Shown: positions 26,691-34,476 of the stretch, piece by piece
Layout of the letters: each line of letters begins with the position of its first letter
How positions within the stretch are numbered: the first letter of the stretch is position 1
Position numbers and translations under genes: made by a program
Assembly: GCF_034424155.1 (NCBI RefSeq)
Contig: NZ_CP139992.1
Location: forward strand, 1,690,012-1,754,011
Source: Hafnia alvei
GTDB lineage: Bacteria; Pseudomonadota; Gammaproteobacteria; Enterobacterales; Enterobacteriaceae
Reading direction: 5' to 3'
DNA: 64,000 nucleotides
Notes under the pieces: generated by a model
Told to the model about the DNA's origin: nothing
Databases searched by the model: none
The model's input: the letters and a program-made list of their open reading frames with translations, nothing else

Positions 26691-27722
26691 ATGAGCCGTA
26701 TATTTGATGTTGTTCAGTCTCTATCTGGTCAGAAAAACTCCATCGTAATACCTCGGCCTTACGTCAGGTTTTTTGCTGGCGATCAGCAGGCACTCGTCCT
26801 AGGCGCTTTGTTGAACCAGATCGTATTTTGGTCTGGCGTCGATTCTTCATGCGAAGGTGGATGGTTCTATAAGAGCCACAAAGAGATGGGGGAAGACTTA
26901 GAAACCCTGAGTGAGGATCAGGTAGGTCGCTTGGTTAAGAAGCTTTGCACCAAATATCTACCCGGAATTATTGAGACTAAAAACCAAAAGGTTAATGGCA
27001 CTCCTACAGCCCATTATCGTATTGATGGAGATGCCCTAATCGCTAAGATTTTCCCGCCAGAGCTGGATTCCGCGAAAGTGCGGAATGGAAAACGCGAAAG
27101 TGCGGAATCAAATCCGCGGAATCGCGGAATGGAAACTGCGGAAGTGCAGAATGGAAACCGCGAAAGTGCGGAATCTTTTCTTTATACAGATCAAGACATA
27201 CAGATCATAAAACCCTCTTCTTGTCCGGACGCTACGCTACCGGACGAAAGCCTCGGTGAGAATTTATCGGAGGCTGATTTCATCTCACGCCATCCCCAAG
27301 CGGTTGTTTGCAGTGCGAGAAAACGTCAGTGGGGTGGTAAGGACGATCTCATTTGCGCCGAATTCATCTGGTCGAAAATTATAGCGATGTACGAACAGGC
27401 TGCGGAAACCTGCGACGAGGTTGCCAAGCCGAAAGAACCAAACTGGGCAGCGTGGGCGAACGAGATACGCCTGATGGTGGCTCAGGATGGTCGGACGTAC
27501 AAACAAATCTGTTCGCTGTTCAAACGCGCAAACCAAGATGGTTTCTGGGGTAAGAACATACTCAGTCCATCGAAATTACGTGAAAAATGGGATGAGTTAT
27601 CACTGAAACTCAGCGCACCTATTGGGACACAATCTAGACCATCAAGCTACGTCAATATGGACTTTTCTAAGCAGGATTATTCATCGATCCCCAAAGGCTT
27701 TAGAGGGGGCGCTGCATCATGA
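26691..27722 (+). CDS. O-like phage replication initiator
   Basis: A 343-residue replication protein with an N-terminal winged-helix region (ALLNQIVFWSGVD, WFYKSHKEMGEDLETLSEDQVGRLVKKL) of the replisome organiser type and a C-terminal helical domain. The middle segment (about 125-165) is encoded by five 22-bp DNA repeats and reads as a degenerate Arg/Glu/Asn-rich linker (RESAES twice). As in lambda O, the origin appears to lie inside the initiator gene. No DnaC/P-type helicase loader is seen downstream, so helicase recruitment may be direct or use host DnaC. Confidence 0.75.
   Translation: MSRIFDVVQSLSGQKNSIVIPRPYVRFFAGDQQALVLGALLNQIVFWSGVDSSCEGGWFYKSHKEMGEDLETLSEDQVGRLVKKLCTKYLPGIIETKNQKVNGTPTAHYRIDGDALIAKIFPPELDSAKVRNGKRESAESNPRNRGMETAEVQNGNRESAESFLYTDQDIQIIKPSSCPDATLPDESLGENLSEADFISRHPQAVVCSARKRQWGGKDDLICAEFIWSKIIAMYEQAAETCDEVAKPKEPNWAAWANEIRLMVAQDGRTYKQICSLFKRANQDGFWGKNILSPSKLREKWDELSLKLSAPIGTQSRPSSYVNMDFSKQDYSSIPKGFRGGAAS
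27071..27174 (+). repeat. Five 22-bp iterons, candidate phage replication origin
   Basis: CGCGAAAGTGCGGAAT and variants begin at 27071, 27093, 27115, 27137 and 27159, exactly 22 bases apart; copies 1, 2 and 5 are identical over 16 bases, copies 3 and 4 differ at a few. An AT-rich stretch follows after 27174. Direct repeats inside an initiator gene are the hallmark of the lambda-type origin. Confidence 0.8.
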
Positions 27723-27964
27723 GACACCCAAGTTACCGCGAGATACATGGCGTCGATGTTTTATCGCTGATCGCGACTATTCAGCAGGTTCGCCGCTGGT
27801 GGCACTTACGCAAATGGCGCTCGCATTGGGGTAACGATCAATACCTGCGCAAGGTTGCCGAAAAGCGCCAATGGATTGAAGTGCTGCGTGTTTTCAATTT
27901 CGAACGTAATTACAAGTTTATCAAGCTGATGGTTAAGGCTGATCAGCAGAGGGGGATTCTGTGA
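27719..27964 (+). CDS. Small phage protein, 81 residues, unknown
   Basis: Begins MRHPSYREIHGVDVLSLI; rich in Arg, Trp and Lys (RRWWHLRKWRSHW), so probably nucleic-acid binding. The ATG overlaps the stop of the replication gene (ATGA), and its own stop overlaps the start of the next gene, so it is part of the early right operon. It occupies the position of P or dnaC-type genes in lambda but is far too short for a helicase loader. No family recognised. Confidence 0.6.
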   Translation: MRHPSYREIHGVDVLSLIATIQQVRRWWHLRKWRSHWGNDQYLRKVAEKRQWIEVLRVFNFERNYKFIKLMVKADQQRGIL

Positions 27965-28218
27965 GCAAATCAGTGGTAGCACCAACGCCAGAACTATTAC
28001 GCCAGCAGGCCTCGGAAATGCTCAAGCGTGCAGAGCAGCTCGAAAAGAACGGCGCAACCCGTGATGCAATCAAAAAGGCACTGGTACCGGCTTTACGCGA
28101 TGTGATGCAGGCCAAGCATAGCGTTCAAAAATCAATGGATTCCTTGCTCGATGCAGTGGCCGACATGGAACAGAAGATCGGCAAGCTGGAAACCGTGGTC
28201 ATGGAGGTGCTGTCGTGA
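27961..28218 (+). CDS. Small helical phage protein, 85 residues, unknown
   Basis: Starts with GTG at 27961 overlapping the preceding stop (GTGA). The product is almost entirely helical with heptad patterns (ELLRQQASEMLKRAEQLEKNG, then VQKSMDSLLDAVADMEQKIG), so it is probably a coiled-coil oligomer. Its end overlaps the methyltransferase start by four bases. No family recognised. Confidence 0.6.
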   Translation: MSKSVVAPTPELLRQQASEMLKRAEQLEKNGATRDAIKKALVPALRDVMQAKHSVQKSMDSLLDAVADMEQKIGKLETVVMEVLS

Positions 28219-29420
28219 CATATCAACTTCTGGTTGGTCGCTGTGAAGATGCTTTGAAATCTTTACCTGATAATTCTGTTGATTCGATAGTTACCGATCC
28301 TCCGTATGGTTTAAGTTTCATGGGCCACAAGTGGGACTATCAAGTACCAACGGTAGAGCAGTGGATCGAATGCCTGCGTGTACTCAAACCGGGGGGACAC
28401 CTTCTTGCTTTTGGTGGAGCGCGTACATATCACCGGCTAGTTGTGAATATTGAAGATGCTGGCTTTGAGATTCGCGACCAGATTATGTGGGTATATGGCA
28501 GTGGGTTCCCTAAATCAAAAAACCTTACCGGGGAGAACGAAGGCAAGGGAACAGCTTTGAAGCCAGCGCACGAGCCGATTGTAATGGCCCGTAAATCATT
28601 ATCTGGCACCGTGCAGGCTACAGTGGAATCTTTTGGTACTGGTGCGCTGAATATTGACCTTTGCCGAGTTCCCACCGATGAGAACTTATCTGGCGGTGTT
28701 GGTGGACTCCTTTCCCATATGCGTGATGGAAAACATCCTGATGCAAATGATTGGCAATCTGATGAGGTAGGCCGTTGGCCTGCAAATCTCATTCATGATG
28801 GTAGTGCTGATGTTGTGTCTACCTTTCCAGACGCGAAAGGTCAGCAAGGGAGAGCTAAGAACGATGGTTTGGATAGTGGCAATAAGGTATTTAGCCCACT
28901 TAAAAATGTGACATCCAACCCTGAGCCACGCGTTGAAGTTGATACATCTGCAGCACGTTTCTTCTATTGCGCAAAAGTCAGCAAATCAGAGCGGGATGAG
29001 GGTATGGAACGATTTATTCCCGTATCAGCATCAGAAATGACTGGTGGGCGTAAAGAGGGTAGCGCTGGTTTGAACGATCCGCGTGCAGGAGCTGGCCGTA
29101 CTAGTGGTGCTCGAAATAATCATTCAACGGTTAAGCCTGTAGCACTCATGCGGTATTTGTGCCGATTGGTGACACCAGCAGGCGGGAAGATACTCGATCC
29201 CTTTATGGGAAGCGGTAGCACTGGTAAAGCGGCGATCCTTGAGGGCTTTGGTTTTGTTGGTGTAGAGCTAGACCCTGATCACTTAACTACGGCAGCGGCT
29301 CGCATAGCTCATTCATACAAAGAAGTTACTCTGGAATTAGGCAAGGGCGAGATTGCGCCCTTGAAGGAAAAACAATCAGTAACAGCAAAAATAGGCAATG
29401 TTAAGGCTGGTTTGCTATGA
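28215..29420 (+). CDS. Phage DNA N-methyltransferase
   Basis: A 401-residue amino-methyltransferase (N6-adenine or N4-cytosine). The catalytic motif IV is TDPPYG at 27-32 and the AdoMet-binding motif I, DPFMGSGSTG, is near 328, i.e. the order of the beta class. The region between (about 110-280) should contain the target recognition domain. No restriction enzyme is next to it, so it is an orphan enzyme, which in phages usually protects DNA against host restriction or tunes gene expression. The start overlaps the previous gene and the stop overlaps the next. Confidence 0.9.
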   Translation: MTYQLLVGRCEDALKSLPDNSVDSIVTDPPYGLSFMGHKWDYQVPTVEQWIECLRVLKPGGHLLAFGGARTYHRLVVNIEDAGFEIRDQIMWVYGSGFPKSKNLTGENEGKGTALKPAHEPIVMARKSLSGTVQATVESFGTGALNIDLCRVPTDENLSGGVGGLLSHMRDGKHPDANDWQSDEVGRWPANLIHDGSADVVSTFPDAKGQQGRAKNDGLDSGNKVFSPLKNVTSNPEPRVEVDTSAARFFYCAKVSKSERDEGMERFIPVSASEMTGGRKEGSAGLNDPRAGAGRTSGARNNHSTVKPVALMRYLCRLVTPAGGKILDPFMGSGSTGKAAILEGFGFVGVELDPDHLTTAAARIAHSYKEVTLELGKGEIAPLKEKQSVTAKIGNVKAGLL

Positions 29421-30418
29421 CCATGCGCATGATCCTCACAGCATTCCCGCAAACTGACGCTGGCATAGTTTTGCTTAAGCCGGGCCAGTTGACGCACAAG
29501 TTCCGCAAAGACCAGCGCATCATGATCACTGATGTGCCTAAAGAGTTTGATAAGTTGCCAGCGGGCGAAGTCCCTGCCGAAAATCAGATATTAGCCGCAG
29601 ATCCGCGCCTATCTGCTTTTTGGGCTAATGATCGCGTTTATCGAGCAGTTGGTGGACTGGATAGTTTGCTCACATGGCTGGATAGGAAGGATGAATGCCA
29701 GTGGCATGCGGATTGGCACCATAAAGAGCTAGTCACAACACCCTATGAGGGCGGCGCGGTTCGGTTGTGCTGGAGTTGTGACAATCGTACACGCACGCAC
29801 TTCACAGAAGCCATGATGTCGATTGCTATGCAGAACAGGATTGAGTGCTTACTTGAAGCCATTCGTATCAAACTGGATCTGAGTGAAGGGCGAGAGATTT
29901 CATTTGCTGAGGTGTGCTGGTGGGCGACGCTAAACGGTGTAGCAGACCTTCTTCCTGCGTACGCTATTACTGGGATGGAACTCTCCACCATCGGAGGCAC
30001 AACGAAAGAGGCGGATATTAACCCGTGGGAGCCAGATCCATTCTCTATTGTTGCCGAGCTTGTGGAGCAGGTAAAACCCGTTATCAAGCTTTCGGGTGAT
30101 GAAGCGCCACCAGCGAGCTTTATGTTGAAACCTAAGTTACAGCGGTGGGAGTGTGAGAAATACACGCGGTGGGTAAAAACGCAAAAGTGCTGCGGTTGCA
30201 GTAAACCAGCTGACGATCCGCATCATGTGATTAATCACGGCTTGGGCGGGATGGGAACTAAAGCCCACGACTTGTTTGTGTTGCCGTTATGCAGACGGTG
30301 CCATGACAAGTTGCACAAGGACGTTGCGGCGTGGGAGCAGGAACACGGGGATCAGCGATTCCTATTGATTGAATTTTTAAATTACGCGCTGGGTGTTGGC
30401 GCAATTTTCAAAGCGTAA
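29417..30418 (+). CDS. DUF968 protein with C-terminal HNH-like zinc domain
   Basis: A 333-residue DUF968 (YdfU-type) protein. The C-terminal part (about 255-305) shows Cys and His pairs CCGCSKPADDPHH, then GMGTKAHDLFVLPLC and CHDKLHKD, the pattern of HNH nucleases. Such proteins are common between replication and Q genes of lambdoid phages. The phage P1 Ref protein, a RecA-dependent nuclease, has a similar C-terminal HNH arrangement; since this prophage encodes RecA, RecA-dependent cutting is an attractive but unproven idea. The start overlaps the methyltransferase stop (ATGA). Confidence 0.75.
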   Translation: MTMRMILTAFPQTDAGIVLLKPGQLTHKFRKDQRIMITDVPKEFDKLPAGEVPAENQILAADPRLSAFWANDRVYRAVGGLDSLLTWLDRKDECQWHADWHHKELVTTPYEGGAVRLCWSCDNRTRTHFTEAMMSIAMQNRIECLLEAIRIKLDLSEGREISFAEVCWWATLNGVADLLPAYAITGMELSTIGGTTKEADINPWEPDPFSIVAELVEQVKPVIKLSGDEAPPASFMLKPKLQRWECEKYTRWVKTQKCCGCSKPADDPHHVINHGLGGMGTKAHDLFVLPLCRRCHDKLHKDVAAWEQEHGDQRFLLIEFLNYALGVGAIFKA

Positions 30419-30438
30419 CGTGTGGGGAGCGCTGAGTA

Positions 30439-31134
30439 ATGAGAACTTGTAACTTAGAATATGTTCGTGAGCGCTTAAATCTGGCGCTGGCGGATTATGG
30501 AAGCAGAACAAAAGGGCAGCTTGATGCGTTTCAGGGGGCTGCGTTAATCAATACAACACGATACAAGCGTAGGCCAGCGGTCGAGGTTGGTGGTCAGTAT
30601 CGGCAATCTGACCCTGTAGCATGTTCAGAGACACGCGGTGGCAAGAGGCCAAAGCCACCGATCGAGGAAATAACATTCTGCCTCAGCTCTTGGCGCCGAG
30701 CTGTATTTGAGTTGGAAGGCCACCAGCGTGCATGGGTTTATTACTGTTATGCGCATAATCTTGAATACGATTATCAAGTTCAGATCACCACCCATGTTTG
30801 GGAGGAGTATAAAAAAACCTTAGCAGGTAAACGGATCACTAAAAAAGTGACGGCACGTATAGCGAGGCTTGTATGGCTGGCAGTACAGCAACATGCACAT
30901 AGCTGTGGTGGAGTTCTAGGCAAGAATTATTCCGCGACTGAGTTGGCTAAGCTAATGGGCATTGAGTTGAATAATTGGTCAACTAATTATGCTATCCACT
31001 GGCGAGGCATATTGATGGTTTGCCATAGCCTTGATAATACTTCTCTACATGACACGATCGAGACAAGATCAGCTAACAAGCCTAACTTTAATGACGTGAT
31101 GCTTGCAAAAATGAATAAATTGAGCGATATTTAA
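30439..31134 (+). CDS. Late antiterminator Q
   Basis: A 231-residue protein of the bacteriophage antitermination protein Q family: an N-terminal YVRERLNLALADYGSRTKGQL, the SSWRRAVFEL segment, a central HVWEEYKKTLAGKRITKK and VWLAVQQ block, and the C-terminal HTH (ELAKLMGIELNNWSTNY). Q modifies RNA polymerase at the late promoter so that it reads through terminators into the lysis, head and tail genes. This fits the several hairpins found between late genes. A strong terminator stands 27 bases after its stop. Confidence 0.85.
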   Translation: MRTCNLEYVRERLNLALADYGSRTKGQLDAFQGAALINTTRYKRRPAVEVGGQYRQSDPVACSETRGGKRPKPPIEEITFCLSSWRRAVFELEGHQRAWVYYCYAHNLEYDYQVQITTHVWEEYKKTLAGKRITKKVTARIARLVWLAVQQHAHSCGGVLGKNYSATELAKLMGIELNNWSTNYAIHWRGILMVCHSLDNTSLHDTIETRSANKPNFNDVMLAKMNKLSDI

Positions 31135-31160
31135 CGTTAATTTGGTATGTTACCAGAATT

Positions 31161-31201
31161 ACATATAAACCCGCCTAGTGCGGGTTTATATGTGTCTTTT
31201 T
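31161..31201 (+). terminator. Strong terminator after Q (probable tR')
   Basis: A perfect 14-bp stem, ACATATAAACCCGC and its complement, with loop CTAGT and followed by GTCTTTTT. In the lambda layout the late promoter precedes such a terminator, which Q overrides. Confidence 0.85.
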
Positions 31202-31290
31202 CAAGAATGAGTTGCTGTTGGCATTTATAGAGCTAACAAAGTTGTATTATAAAAAATTAATGCTAATTCTGACTGATGGTGGTGGGAAAA

Positions 31291-31677
31291 ATGAAGTTAT
31301 TTGTTTCTTGCTTGGGAGCAGGTGCACTATGTGCTCTATTGCTTTTGTCAGGATGCGCCAACAAGGTTAACTCGCAAGTTACCACTCCTACTAAAGGCCC
31401 GGAGCTTAATAAAGCTATTAGAGATTATGCTAGTGATATTCAATCTGCAATTGAATGGCATTTTGAAACACAACCTAGCTTCAAAGGGAAAATATGCGAT
31501 TTACGCATCAAGCTTGCGCATGATGGTCGTTTGCTTGGAGTTATCGCGGAAGGTGGTGATCCTGAGTTATGTGCCAAAGCTATTGAGGCGGTGAAGCTAG
31601 CAAAATTCCCTAAGCCACCGAGTAATGAGGTCTATCAGGTTTTCAAAAATACGCCAATTAATATAAGACCTGATTGA
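31291..31677 (+). CDS. Lipoprotein with TolA C-terminal domain
   Basis: A 128-residue protein from the start at 31291 (MKLFVSCLGAGALCALLLLSGC), i.e. a lipoprotein signal with lipobox LSGC. The mature part (about 45-128) is the third domain of TolA: DYASDIQSAIEWHF, the cysteine pair in KGKICDLRIKLA and DPELCAKA, then KFPKPPSNEVYQVFKN. In TolA this domain binds TolB, colicins and the filamentous phage g3p. The N-terminal membrane anchor and long helix of TolA are absent. The phage copy could mask Tol partners, block colicins or competing phages, or help lysis. It lies between Q and the lysis cassette. Confidence 0.85.
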   Translation: MKLFVSCLGAGALCALLLLSGCANKVNSQVTTPTKGPELNKAIRDYASDIQSAIEWHFETQPSFKGKICDLRIKLAHDGRLLGVIAEGGDPELCAKAIEAVKLAKFPKPPSNEVYQVFKNTPINIRPD

Positions 31678-31712
31678 ATCAGACGATAAATAACCTAAAC
31701 GATTCAATCACA

Positions 31713-31735
31713 GTCTACCTTCGGGTGGCCTCTTT
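31713..31735 (+). terminator. Terminator-type hairpin in the late leader, copy 1
   Basis: CTACCTTCGGGTGGCC followed by TCTTTC, nearly identical to the hairpin at 32442-32466. Stem CTACC/GGTGG with a TTCG tetraloop. Confidence 0.5.
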
Positions 31736-31940
31736 CATATGCAATACCAAGCCTCGCCATTGTGCGGGGCTTTGTCATTCCGGAGGGTGAGAAAATAAAG
31801 CACTAACGCGGTTAACCCGCGCTCTCTATATGCCGCAGTCATGGTGTGGCCCCGAGTCGCCAATGAGTGAGCCAGAAGCAGGTCGAACTGCACTCACGCT
31901 GGAAGGGTTAATTAGCAAGAAGTATTAACGTTAACTAATG

Positions 31941-31993
31941 TCTGAAAAATCTGAAAAATCTGAAAAATCTGAAAAATCTGAAAAATCTGAAAT
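31941..31993. repeat. 9-bp tandem repeat (TCTGAAAAA, five copies plus a partial)
   Basis: TCTGAAAAA starts at 31941, 31950, 31959, 31968 and 31977, followed by a partial copy TCTGAAAT. Being a multiple of three it keeps a minus-strand frame open, but nothing else supports a gene there. Confidence 0.9.
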
Positions 31994-32441
31994 AGCGGCC
32001 CCATATTGTATAGGTTGCAATTATAAGATACGGTTTTAAATGTCGTGGCGGCGGGTTGTTTTGTGAGAGAAGTGATCTTAGTTAGTCGCCACGGCATTCA
32101 GTACATCACTCAGCGAAGAAGGGATAACCCGGAGCGTTTGATGTACTGCACAATCGCATGAGCCATCTCTTTGTAGCATCGAATACAGGTGCGTGTCTTT
32201 CAACTTAGAGGGATGGCTCAGTCGATTGTGGTGTTTGCACTACTGTGAAGGTAATGGCTGGCGGGATTAGTTCACGAGCTCCTAGAAAAACCACCCGGCA
32301 TCAGGTTGACCAGCACCTAAGTGATGCCACCGGGATAAGTACCGGACATCACAATTCTTTATAGCTTGCTACTGTTGAAGAGCTGACACGCTAGACGTTC
32401 GGAGATAAGCGCCGAAGCATCAAGCCATAAATCATATATAG

Positions 32442-32466
32442 AGGCTACCTTCGGGTGGCCTTTTTC
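32442..32466 (+). terminator. Terminator-type hairpin in the late leader, copy 2
   Basis: AGGCTACC-TTCG-GGTGGCC followed by TTTTTC: GGCTACC pairs with GGTGGCC around a TTCG tetraloop. Lies 118 bases before the holin. Confidence 0.75.
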
Positions 32467-32583
32467 TTATCTAGCGCTCAGCCAACAACCATCCACACAC
32501 TAAACACTTTCTATCTGAGAGTGGTTACGGCTGGGCGCTATTCCACTAATTAACCCTACCGCGCTGGTGGATGGGGGGAGAAC

Positions 32584-32916
32584 ATGAAAATGCACAAAAG
32601 CCCCGAGCTCTGGGCCATGTTAATGACATGGATTGCAGAGCACCGCAGCGAGGGAAGTTACGCATTCATTGCGGGTCTAATGGCTATTCTGCGGGGGATA
32701 TATAACGGAGAGTCTCCGATGTGGCGACGGATTCTGGATGCCGCTATGTGCGCACTGGTGGCATTCTTTATTAAAGATCTACTCATGTTGATGAGTTTTG
32801 ATCAGAAGTGGGCATATATCGGCAGTGTCTTTATTGGCTTCTTGGGTATTGATTACTTCAGCTCGGTTCTACGTCGTGTTGTCGGCAGTAAGACTGGTGT
32901 CCCTCCTCAACAGTAA
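32584..32916 (+). CDS. Holin (lambda-family)
   Basis: A 110-residue membrane protein that times lysis by opening the inner membrane. It starts MKMHKSPELWAMLMTWIAEH, typical of the lambda phage holin family, and has three hydrophobic helices at about 25-42, 52-70 and 77-95. A charged C-terminus (RRVVGSKTGVPPQQ) remains in the cytosol. Preceded by a GGGGGGAGAAC ribosome site; the endolysin follows 9 bases after it. No obvious dual-start motif (Met-Lys-Met) has been tested, although MKM at the N-terminus would allow one. Confidence 0.85.
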   Translation: MKMHKSPELWAMLMTWIAEHRSEGSYAFIAGLMAILRGIYNGESPMWRRILDAAMCALVAFFIKDLLMLMSFDQKWAYIGSVFIGFLGIDYFSSVLRRVVGSKTGVPPQQ

Positions 32917-32925
32917 GGCAATTCA

Positions 32926-33540
32926 ATGGATCTCGAACAGTTTCAACAGGCGGCTGATATTAGCGCCGGATTAGCTGCGCGCTGGTTTCCGCCCATCGAT
33001 GCAGCAATGAAAGAATTTGGTATTACGGCGGCAACCGATCAGGCGATGTTTATTGCTCAGGTAGGGCATGAGTCTGGCGGTTTCCGGCAGGTTGTTGAAT
33101 CACTGAATTACACATCGGGTGCTTTGGTTGCTGTATTTGGTAAGCGTATTACTCAGCAACAGGCCAATGCTCTCGGACGAACGACAGCGCAATCTGCTCG
33201 ACAAGATGCGATCGCCAATTTGGTCTACTCGAATCGCTTAGGTAATAAAGCTTCCGGCGATGGTTGGAAGTATCGAGGCCGCGGCCTTATCCAGATTACC
33301 GGACTTGATAACTATCGCGCATGCGGCGCCGCGTTAAAGCTCGATTTAGTGACCAAGCCTGAACTTCTGGAGCTAGACCTTCAAGCAGCGCGTTCAGCTG
33401 CATGGTTCTACACATCAAAAGGCTGTATGGCCTACGGTGCTGATGTTTACCGAGTGACGCAGATTATCAATGGCGGGTTGAACGGTATTGATGATCGAAA
33501 GGTACGTTACAACAAGGCACGGGCGGCGATGTTGGTATGA
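32926..33540 (+). CDS. GH19-type endolysin
   Basis: A 204-residue chitinase-like glycoside hydrolase family 19 lysozyme that cuts the glycan strands of peptidoglycan. The catalytic Glu49 is in VGHESGGF, with the second conserved region WKYRGRGLIQITG near 112-124 and the terminal NGGLNGIDDR block. No signal peptide is seen, so release depends on the holin. The Rz gene starts by overlapping the stop (ATGA). Confidence 0.93.
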   Translation: MDLEQFQQAADISAGLAARWFPPIDAAMKEFGITAATDQAMFIAQVGHESGGFRQVVESLNYTSGALVAVFGKRITQQQANALGRTTAQSARQDAIANLVYSNRLGNKASGDGWKYRGRGLIQITGLDNYRACGAALKLDLVTKPELLELDLQAARSAAWFYTSKGCMAYGADVYRVTQIINGGLNGIDDRKVRYNKARAAMLV

Positions 33541-34013
33541 ATATCAATTTCAGTTGGCGAATGATGGCAATAGGTCTGTTGCTGGTGGCGTTGGTCGCCG
33601 CCGGGAGAATAGCTAACCATTACCGCGATAAATACCACCAGGCAGATAAAGATCGCACCGCGGCCGAGCTGTTAGTCGCTGAGCGGCAATCCGCAATTAC
33701 TAGAATGCAGACCCGCCAGCGCGATATTGCTGAACTGGATGCTATGTACACGAAGGAGTTAGCAGATGCAAAAGCTAAAAATGATGCTCTGCAGCGCAAG
33801 CTTGATAATGGTGGCAGGGTGCTCGTCAAAGGGAAGTGTCCAGTGTCAGCCGCAACTAAAACCACCAGCGCCTCCAGCGTGGGCGATGATGTCACCCTCG
33901 AACTCACTTCAACTTCTGGACGAAACGTTCTCGGTATACGATCAGGAATCATTAGCGACCAAACCTCATTAAGAGCCTTGCAGAATTACATTCGAGACCA
34001 ATGCTTGAGATAG
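33537..34013 (+). CDS. Inner-membrane spanin Rz
   Basis: A 158-residue protein with an N-terminal membrane anchor (WRMMAIGLLLVALVAAGRI) and a periplasmic coiled coil (about 35-95), as in lambda Rz. Together with Rz1 it spans the periplasm and fuses inner and outer membranes in the last step of lysis. The start overlaps the endolysin stop by four bases. Rz1 is nested inside it in another frame. Confidence 0.88.
   Translation: MNINFSWRMMAIGLLLVALVAAGRIANHYRDKYHQADKDRTAAELLVAERQSAITRMQTRQRDIAELDAMYTKELADAKAKNDALQRKLDNGGRVLVKGKCPVSAATKTTSASSVGDDVTLELTSTSGRNVLGIRSGIISDQTSLRALQNYIRDQCLR
33766..33972 (+). CDS. Outer-membrane spanin Rz1 (nested in Rz)
   Basis: A 68-residue lipoprotein encoded in the +1 frame within Rz. 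Signal peptide MQKLKMMLCSASLIMVAGC with lipobox VAGC, then a short Pro-rich mature part (QPQLKPPAPPAWAM), as in Rz1 of lambda-like phages. The lipid anchor holds it in the outer membrane, where it pairs with the Rz coiled coil. The complete nesting inside Rz is the lambda arrangement; the C-terminal part is longer than in lambda Rz1. Confidence 0.85.
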   Translation: MQKLKMMLCSASLIMVAGCSSKGSVQCQPQLKPPAPPAWAMMSPSNSLQLLDETFSVYDQESLATKPH

Positions 34014-34207
34014 GCGGGTAAATATTTTGATGTTTCGAGCAAAGGCTGAATGAGCTCCATACTTTCCAAAATATTATCAATTAATTCTATGTGTTCTCTT
34101 CCGTAGTTAAAGCAAAGAATTAACAGTTTTATTACTTGCATAAATATTTTAAGAAAATGAAGGGTGTTCAGGATTTGTTCAAAAGCTGATTTGTTTTGTG
34201 ATGACAT
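33986..34207 (-). CDS. Small minus-strand gene behind the lysis cassette, unknown
   Basis: A 73-residue protein (MSSQNKSAFEQILNTLHFLKIF...) reading against all late genes. The ATG at 34207 has an ideal ribosome site, GGAGGT, six bases ahead, which is the main support. The protein is helical with a hydrophobic middle (FMQVIKLLILCF). It overlaps the 3' end of Rz by 28 bases. AT-rich; probably an independently expressed accessory gene in the lysogen. No family recognised. Confidence 0.6.
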   Translation of the reverse strand: MSSQNKSAFEQILNTLHFLKIFMQVIKLLILCFNYGREHIELIDNILESMELIQPLLETSKYLPAYLKHWSRM

Positions 34208-34298
34208 TAATTACCTCCGACTTTTTGTAATGTTCTATAGTCAGTGGTAATTAATAAGCATCTGTTTTTAATGGTTTTATTCTGTTTGTTGAGTTACT

Positions 34299-34325
34299 GG
34301 CCTCGGCACTTGCTGGGGCTTTTTG
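34299..34325 (+). terminator. Terminator after the lysis region
   Basis: GCCTCGGCA pairs with TGCTGGGGC (two G-T pairs) followed by TTTTTGC. Lies between the minus-strand gene and the second Rha gene. Confidence 0.6.
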
Positions 34326-34476
34326 CATCTACATTTCATCGCGCACCGCAGCGCAAATAACCACATCGAACCCAACCTTTTGAAATGAGCCTTTGAGGGA
34401 GTCAGTTAGTGCTGGCGAGCCTCGATGGACTGATTTCCTATGCGGCAAAGGTTCATCTCAAAGTAAGGCAAACGCT

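Larger units (their letters stand above)
31678..32583 (+). other. Long non-coding late leader before the lysis genes
   Basis: 906 bases without a convincing gene. It contains two similar terminator-type hairpins (31713-31735 and 32442-32466), a 9-bp tandem repeat (31941-31993) and several G/C-rich segments able to pair locally, for example GTGATGCCACCGG with CCGGACATCAC near 32310-32352. It probably lies in the Q-dependent late transcript. It may hold a phage RNA, but no known RNA family is recognised. Confidence 0.5.

Noticed and set aside
31912-32097. Minus-strand frame with repeated FQI
   Set aside because: Only an effect of the 9-bp tandem repeat; no ribosome site, no homology.
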